From contig NZ_CP032707.1 of assembly GCF_003627995.1 (NCBI RefSeq), positions 231,001 through 295,000 on the forward strand: a stretch of DNA of 64,000 bases, in the 5' to 3' direction. A model generated the notes under the pieces. It was given only the letters and a program-made list of their open reading frames with translations. It did not search any database and was not told the origin of the DNA. A program made the translations under genes and the position numbers. Of this stretch, positions 54,778-64,000 are shown in pieces (position 1 is the first letter of the stretch; each line of letters begins with the position of its first letter). This DNA is from Brevundimonas naejangsanensis. GTDB lineage: Bacteria > Pseudomonadota > Alphaproteobacteria > Caulobacterales > Caulobacteraceae.

Positions 54778-55296
54778 ATGAAGAAGATCGTCTTCGCTGT
54801 TTCGGTTCTGGCTGCGCTCGTTGCGTTCGGCGGTACCGCATCTGCACAGACCGACCCCTGCTCCACGAATGGCGGCTACCCGCCCGGCAGCCCCAATGCG
54901 GTCATGGCGCGAATGCGGAACATCGCCAGCGGCGCCTATGCGGCCTGCGTTGAAGCCCAACGCGCCCGCACGCCGCCTGTGAACTGGACGCCGACGCGCA
55001 TTCACGCCGCCGCGCGTCAGGCGGTGACGGACAAGCTGCGCGATCCGTCGTCAGCCCAGTTCCGGAACGTGCGCCGCATCGAGCACTCCAACGGCTCGAC
55101 CATGTTCTGCGGCGAGGTGAACAGCCGGAACGCCTATGGCGGCATGTCCGGCTATCAGCGGTTCGAGGCTGGCGTGGATCGCACGGGCGACGCCTCGGCT
55201 TTGATCGACGGCGGTGAAGCACTGAACACCACCTACTTCGAAGGCGCCTGGAACCAGTTCTGCGGCCGCATCGCCGGCACGCCCGTTCAGTTTTGA
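54778..55296 (+). CDS. exported protein of unknown function
   Basis: A 172-residue protein with a signal peptide (MKKIVFAVSVLAALVAFGGTASAQ). The mature part includes VTDKLRDPSSAQFRNVRRIEHSNGSTMFCGEVNSRNAYGGMSGYQRF, a pattern I recognise from small periplasmic proteins of mobile DNA, but no function is known to me. Three Cys residues could form disulfides. The start follows GGAGG. The lipoprotein gene follows 15 bases after the stop. Confidence 0.7.
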   Translation: MKKIVFAVSVLAALVAFGGTASAQTDPCSTNGGYPPGSPNAVMARMRNIASGAYAACVEAQRARTPPVNWTPTRIHAAARQAVTDKLRDPSSAQFRNVRRIEHSNGSTMFCGEVNSRNAYGGMSGYQRFEAGVDRTGDASALIDGGEALNTTYFEGAWNQFCGRIAGTPVQF

Positions 55297-55311
55297 CGGA
55301 GGGGAACAGTC

Positions 55312-56154
55312 GTGGGGATGAAGTCGATGTTTCCTAAAGCTGCGGTCGTTGCGGCCATGGTCGCTCTGACCGGCTGCGCCACCACCCCGCCGCCAGAGGT
55401 GCGAATGATCCCCACTGCCGATCACGGCGTGGGCGTGCGCTTCTCGCGCGGCAACGCCCTGATGGTGTCCAACGGGCCGTCCGGCACGATCATGCTGCTG
55501 CCGGTGCGCTACAACGACACCCAGAAGTTCTTCTTCTCGATCGCCGCCTTCAACACCTCGGGCTACCCGATCAACATCGGATCGGAGGACGTGCGCCTCT
55601 ATCTGGATGGGCAGCCCTACAGCGTTCAGGACTTCGACTACCTGCGCCACACCGCGCGCAAGACCGCGCAGCGCGAGATGAACCTGGCCTGGGCCGACGC
55701 AGCGGTGGAGTACTTCTTGACCCTCCAGGAGATGGAGGACCACCCACGCCGCCACGACATCGCCTACCGTAGCGCCTCGGGGCAACTGCAGGCGTCGCAC
55801 GATCACATCCAGCGGCGTCTGCGTCAGACCATCTCCACCTTGGGACGGACCATGCTGGAGACGACGACCATCGACTCCGGCACGGCGCATGGCGGCGCCA
55901 TCCTGGCGGAACAGATCGTCATCCCCGACGGCATGGTCCGCGACATGGTGATCGAAGTCCGTTTCGACGGATTCCCGCACCGCTTCCGGCTGAACTTGGC
56001 GCCGTCGGGCACCTACGCCCCGACGCCGGTCGACATCCCGGCCGTCCCCGCCCAGGTCACGCAGGAGCTGATGCGCACCCGCGAGACCTGGCACTGGACC
56101 GATGGCCCGCCGCCGTCGCCGGCGATCTTCAAGGGCATGCCGGTGATCGAGTAG
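55312..56154 (+). CDS. putative lipoprotein
   Basis: A 280-residue protein with a lipoprotein signal (lipobox LTGC at about 18-21). The mature protein is mixed alpha/beta with a helix-rich centre (QREMNLAWADAAVEYFLTLQEMED) and a C-terminal MVIEVRFDGFPHRFRLNLAP. No family is recognised. It probably shares an operon with the exported protein upstream. It is convergent with the serine recombinase gene, 2 bases away. Confidence 0.65.
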   Translation: MGMKSMFPKAAVVAAMVALTGCATTPPPEVRMIPTADHGVGVRFSRGNALMVSNGPSGTIMLLPVRYNDTQKFFFSIAAFNTSGYPINIGSEDVRLYLDGQPYSVQDFDYLRHTARKTAQREMNLAWADAAVEYFLTLQEMEDHPRRHDIAYRSASGQLQASHDHIQRRLRQTISTLGRTMLETTTIDSGTAHGGAILAEQIVIPDGMVRDMVIEVRFDGFPHRFRLNLAPSGTYAPTPVDIPAVPAQVTQELMRTRETWHWTDGPPPSPAIFKGMPVIE

Positions 56155-56156
56155 TC

Positions 56157-58241
56157 CTAGGCCGCCGCCTCGATGCCTGCGTCCCTGCGATAGACTCTGA
56201 TGGAGATCGTGGAGACCAAATCCACCTCGGTGGTGTTGAACGGTAGATGCACAGTCCTCTCCCGTCGCCGCCGAATGACTTCAGGCGACGGGGGCGAAGC
56301 AGCAGCCCAAAGATATCCAGCCTGCTCCTTCCACCCGTAGCGCGCCAACAGCCCCCGCTTCTGCATATAGTTCATGGCGTAACGAACACGCTCGGCCTGC
56401 GGTGCCCCCTCAGAATAATCAGGGTCCTCCCCCCACATTTCAGCCAATCCGTCGATGAAGTCCTTCCTCGAGACGGGATGGGAGGCGTCATCCAGCATAC
56501 GCGCCATCATCTCCAGAACAGCGTACCCGCCTTGCTCCAGGCGCATGTCGGACGGGATGAGGTCGATCTCCAACTCAACCAGCACGGTCGCATGGCCCTG
56601 CATGCTTTCCGGACGAGAAGCATGCTGAACCACGCGACTGAGGTCGGCCAAACCCAGTGCACGGGTGAGGTTGCCCACAACAGTGATGCGAACCGGTCCA
56701 ATGCCGCGCCCATCAGCTTTTTCCTCTTCGATGGGTGAGATCGTCACGTTCTCGATAAGCGACCGAATGAGTTCGCGCGCTCGCGCCGCGTCCCGTTCAT
56801 CAGAGGTCAAATTCGCCTGGAGATCGGCGACGACCGCCCGCATGCGGGCGATGATCGCCTCATCATCGAGAGGAAGATCAGCGCCCGCGGGTTCAGCCTT
56901 TAGCGCGCGCACAACCATCGCGCGTTCACTTTCCACCTTGGCGAGTTCCTCCAGGATCACGTTGCGAACGACGTCCTGAAGGTCGCCCTTTCGCAGATCG
57001 CCTGTCAGAACCTGCTTGGCTTTCTCAAGGCCATCCAGTCGGGTCTGCAGTTCATTCCGCTTGGCGCCCCACTCCCCTTGGGCCAGTTCCAACTCACGGC
57101 GGTATTCTGCGACGAAGGGCTGGATAAAGCGGGGCTCAAGGAAATGAGACGCCAGCGCGCTGACCACCACGCCTTCGATCTCTTCGCGATCGACGCGTCG
57201 GCGGTTGCTGCAATCATGGCGCTCCGCCCGGCCGACACAGCCCATCTTCACCTGAAGAACTTGGTACTTCGCGCCGCAAGCGCCACACCGGCACAACCCT
57301 GACAGGAGGTATTCAGCCTTGCGTTTGCTTTGGAAATCAGGCGTCTCATTCGCGCCCAGACGTTCCTGCACCGCATCAAAAAGATCATCGGGGATGATCC
57401 GCAAATCCGGAGCAGCGACGACAGTCCAATCGTGCCGCGCCCGCACCTGGGCCTTCTTCGTGCCCGCGCGTCGGTTCCGCTTGATCTCCGTACGTCCCCA
57501 GACCGTCTCCCCTTTGTAGAGCCGGTTACGCAGGATGCCTGTACCCTTGTGCTTGTTGCCGTACAGGACACCAGGACGCCAAGGCCGTCCGCCGGGCCCC
57601 GGAACGCCCTCCTTCGTCAAGGCGCGGCAGATGTCTCTAATGCTCAGGTCCGCAGCAAAGTCACGGTAGATGCGGAGGATCACACCCGCTTCTGCTTCCA
57701 CGATTTCGCGATGGCCGTTCTCTATCGACCCGTCCGGGCGGATGACGGGAACCTTCCGATAGCCATATGGAAGCCGCCCGGATTGACGCCCCTTGAGGAC
57801 GGTTCCTTCCACTCCACGGCGGGACTTCAGACTCATGTTCCTGGCGTATTCGGCGTTCTGAAAGGCGCTGAACGTCGCCGCCATCTGCGTCACTTCGCCA
57901 GAACGAACGGTGTGGATACCGATATCCAAGGCTTCGAGCTCTTCAATAACGGCATGAAGTCCCGACGCCTGTCGCGTTATCCGGTCCAGATCTTCGGTGA
58001 CGACATACTCGTACTTGCGGCGTTCGGCATCAGCCATGAGCGCCGCAAAACCCGGACGCCCCATGAAGGACTGGCCGCTGCATTCTGGGTCGGAGTAAGA
58101 CGTCACCCAGATTCCGCCCTGTGCGCGCACATACTCTTCGCAAATCCTGAGCTGATCCTCGATCGACTCCTGGCGCTGGTGAATGGTGGAATATCGCGCA
58201 TAGCCGACGCATCGCTTGTTCTTCAGGGAGCGAAGCGTCAT
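56157..58241 (-). CDS. large serine recombinase
   Basis: A 694-residue recombinase. Residues about 10-150 form the resolvase catalytic domain with YARYS (Ser18 as nucleophile), a conserved D-R-x-x-R in EDLDRITR and GRPGF. The recombinase domain (about 175-290, LPYGYRKV...ICRALTKEGVPGP) and a zinc ribbon (CRCGACGAKYQ...CSNRR) with coiled coil follow. A 150-residue C-terminal extension beyond the coiled coil is unusual. It ends an operon of small genes with start/stop overlaps. It is unlike the recombinase at 59620 and probably belongs to another element. Confidence 0.9.
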   Translation of the reverse strand: MTLRSLKNKRCVGYARYSTIHQRQESIEDQLRICEEYVRAQGGIWVTSYSDPECSGQSFMGRPGFAALMADAERRKYEYVVTEDLDRITRQASGLHAVIEELEALDIGIHTVRSGEVTQMAATFSAFQNAEYARNMSLKSRRGVEGTVLKGRQSGRLPYGYRKVPVIRPDGSIENGHREIVEAEAGVILRIYRDFAADLSIRDICRALTKEGVPGPGGRPWRPGVLYGNKHKGTGILRNRLYKGETVWGRTEIKRNRRAGTKKAQVRARHDWTVVAAPDLRIIPDDLFDAVQERLGANETPDFQSKRKAEYLLSGLCRCGACGAKYQVLQVKMGCVGRAERHDCSNRRRVDREEIEGVVVSALASHFLEPRFIQPFVAEYRRELELAQGEWGAKRNELQTRLDGLEKAKQVLTGDLRKGDLQDVVRNVILEELAKVESERAMVVRALKAEPAGADLPLDDEAIIARMRAVVADLQANLTSDERDAARARELIRSLIENVTISPIEEEKADGRGIGPVRITVVGNLTRALGLADLSRVVQHASRPESMQGHATVLVELEIDLIPSDMRLEQGGYAVLEMMARMLDDASHPVSRKDFIDGLAEMWGEDPDYSEGAPQAERVRYAMNYMQKRGLLARYGWKEQAGYLWAAASPPSPEVIRRRRERTVHLPFNTTEVDLVSTISIRVYRRDAGIEAAA

Positions 58242-58444
58242 GCCGCCTCCTCCTCGCCACCGGCTGTATGACGGCCCTCAAAGGCGCGTTCACACGCGAA
58301 CCTGTGCGCGTCCAATCGCGCCAAAGCCAAGACGATGGGGATCAACTCATCACAGGGTTCGCCGGTTTGGAATTCCGCCTCGTGGCGCTCGAGACGCTGC
58401 TGTCGCAACAGATCTTCGAACGAATGGGAGACCTGACGTTTCAT
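58238..58444 (-). CDS. small protein in the recombinase operon
   Basis: A 68-residue acidic/basic mixed protein (MKRQVSHSFEDLLRQQRLERHEAEFQ...). It overlaps the recombinase start by four bases (ATGA) and its own start overlaps the preceding stop in the same way. A GAGGGAAG site precedes it. No domain is recognised. The coupling suggests a recombinase accessory factor, by inference. Confidence 0.6.
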   Translation of the reverse strand: MKRQVSHSFEDLLRQQRLERHEAEFQTGEPCDELIPIVLALARLDAHRFACERAFEGRHTAGGEEEAA

Positions 58445-58707
58445 CGACTTCCCTCGCTGCTGCCCGCACTGTCAGCCGGACCGGTCACATAGGTGACGAA
58501 GGTGTCGATCTTCCCCGTCGCCATGCGTTCGAAGCAGATACCGACGCCGTCAAAGCCGGCTGCCTCGAGTTGAGACCGCAGTTCCTCAATCTGCGACAGA
58601 GACGTGGCCGTCGCCTGGAACCGTTTGACAACCGCGGCCAACACTTCGTCGTTCGTGCGTGAAGGTCGCCTATGCCCGACGCGTCGCCTCGAGAAACGGC
58701 CCCTCAT
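58441..58707 (-). CDS. small basic protein in the recombinase operon
   Basis: An 88-residue protein with a very basic N-terminus (MRGRFSRRRVGHRRPSR) and a helical middle (LAAVVKRFQATATSLSQIEELRSQLEAAGF). It starts on an ATG overlapping the previous stop (GAGGCGCAGCAATGA). The basic tail could contact DNA. The function is unknown. Confidence 0.6.
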   Translation of the reverse strand: MRGRFSRRRVGHRRPSRTNDEVLAAVVKRFQATATSLSQIEELRSQLEAAGFDGVGICFERMATGKIDTFVTYVTGPADSAGSSEGSR

Positions 58708-58889
58708 TGCTGCGCCTCCGGCTGGACGCGGCGCATGTGGAATCGGTCCGGGTCATCCGGATCGGGCAGCATGATCATTTCGTGGACCACGCCGTCGCAG
58801 ATCATCTGCGTGCGGACGCTGGCCTCTTGAGTGGGTTCTGCAGGCTGCTCGGCAGAGGGAGCGGAATCTTCGGTCATTTGTTTTTCCAT
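58704..58889 (-). CDS. small acidic protein in the recombinase operon
   Basis: About 61 residues from ATG 58889 (MEKQMTEDSAPS...); a second ATG 58877 is possible. It has an acidic, Pro-rich N-terminus and a MICDGVVHEMIMLPDPDDPDRFHMRRVQ segment. The stop overlaps the next start by four bases. No family is recognised. Confidence 0.5.
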   Translation of the reverse strand: MEKQMTEDSAPSAEQPAEPTQEASVRTQMICDGVVHEMIMLPDPDDPDRFHMRRVQPEAQQ

Positions 58890-59032
58890 TAGTGGGTGCC
58901 GCCGTTGCGTCTCCGCGAGGCGACGACAGGCGGATTGGATTTCAAGGCGCACGCCATCGGCTTCGCGTGAGAGCGCGAATGACGACGGGCCGGATTGTTG
59001 GGGTAGGAAGGCCGCGTTGAAGCGGCCGCAGG

Positions 59033-59227
59033 TCAGTCGCCGACGGTGAAGACCGCGCGCTGACGCGCCAGCCGCGCCAGGGCGCGGATCGTCGGCAGGA
59101 GGAGCGCAACGGCGGCGTCATAGGACGCCGTCGACGCGTCTTCGCCCCAGGGAGGGATCAGCGGCCGTGCCGGCCTGCGTCGGTCCGGCCGCGGCGACAG
59201 GCGGATGACGTTGGCGTCAGTCGTCAT
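59033..59227 (-). CDS. small protein of the recombinase operon
   Basis: A 64-residue protein (MTTDANVIRLSPRPDRRR...YDAAVALLLPTIRALARLARQRAVFTVGD). It overlaps the preceding gene by 11 bases and has a basic N-terminus and an amphipathic C-terminal helix. No family is recognised; 143 bases separate it from the next gene. Confidence 0.5.
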   Translation of the reverse strand: MTTDANVIRLSPRPDRRRPARPLIPPWGEDASTASYDAAVALLLPTIRALARLARQRAVFTVGD

Positions 59228-59468
59228 GGGCGAGCACCAGCTGGATGCGATGGCTGGGCACGAGCGCTTCGACGATCGCCGGATAGCCGTCCTCTTCGAT
59301 GATGAGGTGGCCGACCAGGGCCCGCTCGCGACGCAACTGCTCGCTGACGGCGGACAGGTCCGCAGCCTCCAGACGCATCCGCAGCGCCTCACCGCCCATC
59401 AACCGGACGGAATATTCTTTCTGATCAAGGGCATCGGCGTCCGCCGGACCCCAATAGGCGACACGCAT
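59217..59468 (-). CDS. small protein heading the recombinase operon
   Basis: An 83-residue protein (MRVAYWGPADADALDQKEYSVRLMGGEALRMRLEAADLSAVSEQLRRE...). ATG 59468 follows GGAGTGCTT; a longer frame to 59525 lacks a ribosome site. It has no recognised domain. It is first in the minus-strand series that ends with the recombinase at 56157, and is divergent from the recombinase at 59620. Confidence 0.55.
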   Translation of the reverse strand: MRVAYWGPADADALDQKEYSVRLMGGEALRMRLEAADLSAVSEQLRRERALVGHLIIEEDGYPAIVEALVPSHRIQLVLAHDD

Positions 59469-59543
59469 AAGCACTCCACGGGTTGAAAGTTCCCGCAGAA
59501 TGCGATAGCCAGCTAGCAATGTCAAGCTACAGGCAAAGTAAGC

Positions 59544-59561
59544 CTTATAAACCCTTATAAG
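59544..59561. promoter_or_regulatory. inverted repeat in the divergent recombinase promoter region
   Basis: CTTATAA-ACCC-TTATAAG is an 18-base inverted repeat midway between the start at 59468 (minus) and the TTG at 59620 (plus). Its position suits an operator for a regulator or accessory protein of either recombinase operon. Confidence 0.45.
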
Positions 59562-59619
59562 ACGGCACGACAGGCGGCGTCAACCGCTTTTTTGCAGAAA
59601 ACTTCAAACGGGAAATCCC

Positions 59620-61266
<1,647 letters not shown>

Positions 61267-61310
61267 GCAAGGCGGCGTGTAAAGGAAGAAGGGTTCGAGA
61301 TATTTCAAAC

Positions 61311-61456
61311 GTGTGTGTCGGGTAGACCCGGCGGCGACCTACTCTCCCGCGCCTTAAGACGAAGTACCATCGGCTCTGGAGGGCTTAACGACCGAGTTCG
61401 GAATGGGATCGGGTGGGGAACCTCCGACAGAGCCACCAGGTCAACCCGACACACAC
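61311..61456. repeat. inverted repeat flanking 5S rRNA (processing stem)
   Basis: GTGTGTGTCGGGT (61311-61323) and ACCCGACACACAC (61444-61456) are perfect complements on the two sides of the 5S gene. They would form a 13-bp stem in the precursor, a likely RNase site for 5S release. Confidence 0.7.
61325..61442 (-). rRNA. 5S ribosomal RNA
   Basis: The minus strand reads GACCTGGTGGCTCTGTCGGAGG..., with the conserved CCCATTCCGAACTCGG loop and the closing stem GACCTGG/CCGGGTC. It is about 118 nt, the usual 5S length, and follows the 23S gene by about 80 bases. An inverted repeat flanks it and probably forms the processing stem. Confidence 0.93.
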
Positions 61457-61522
61457 GAATGAAATGAGAAGATATCGTCTTTTGATTTCGGCAAGTAAAA
61501 ACCGAATGAGTTTTGCTGAGAA

Positions 61523-64000
<2,478 letters not shown>

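Overview
The window looks like a GC-rich alphaproteobacterial chromosome, most likely Caulobacterales (Brevundimonas/Caulobacter-like). This rests on two large TonB-dependent receptors of the Caulobacter/Xanthomonas type, a PL6/PL17 alginate locus, and a minus-strand rRNA operon end in the order 23S-5S-initiator tRNA. The genus is inferred by eye; no database search was possible.

Layout. (1) 1-4461: the end of an ABC exporter gene, an alpha/beta hydrolase, an outer-membrane beta-barrel protein and a convergent CapA-like protein, possibly envelope or polysaccharide functions. (2) 4721-18680: an alginate utilisation locus, all on the minus strand. It holds a TonB receptor, KDG kinase, SGNH esterase, SDR reductase, MFS transporter, PL17 and PL6 alginate lyases, a FadR-type GntR regulator and a 2-keto-4-pentenoate hydratase-like protein. 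Copies of a CCAACTGGTCT-like motif lie upstream of the receptor, of the PL6-led operon and of the regulator, which suggests one regulon. (3) 18.9-28.9 kb: a segment bounded by two direct repeats that carry the 3' end of the initiator tRNA gene. It contains DCC/DUF3429 genes, a GlcG-like protein, a three-gene ABC export system, a TonB receptor, a secreted propeller-like protein and a decayed serine recombinase. (4) 28.9-61.2 kb: a second segment between the same tRNA-derived core and the intact tRNA-fMet gene. It carries a 2.2-kb-codon Rhs/YD protein with an AT-rich C-terminal module and a small membrane protein behind it, a divergent YD/VCBS-repeat protein, a compact type II secretion gene set, a TcmP-DUF5131-TcmP group, a DarTG toxin-antitoxin pair, a deleted IS5-type element, an XRE regulator facing two exported proteins, and two large serine recombinase genes. 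(5) 61.2-64 kb: tRNA-fMet, 5S and most of 23S rRNA.

The main reading is that the region from 18.9 to 61.2 kb grew by tandem integration of related serine-recombinase elements at the tRNA-fMet gene of an rRNA operon. The right-hand element combines a possible secreted Rhs toxin/immunity pair next to its own type II secretion genes with a cluster of probable phage-defence genes. Three genes (DUF3429, the VCBS-repeat protein and gspG) are broken by one-base changes in G/C runs, which may be sequencing errors.
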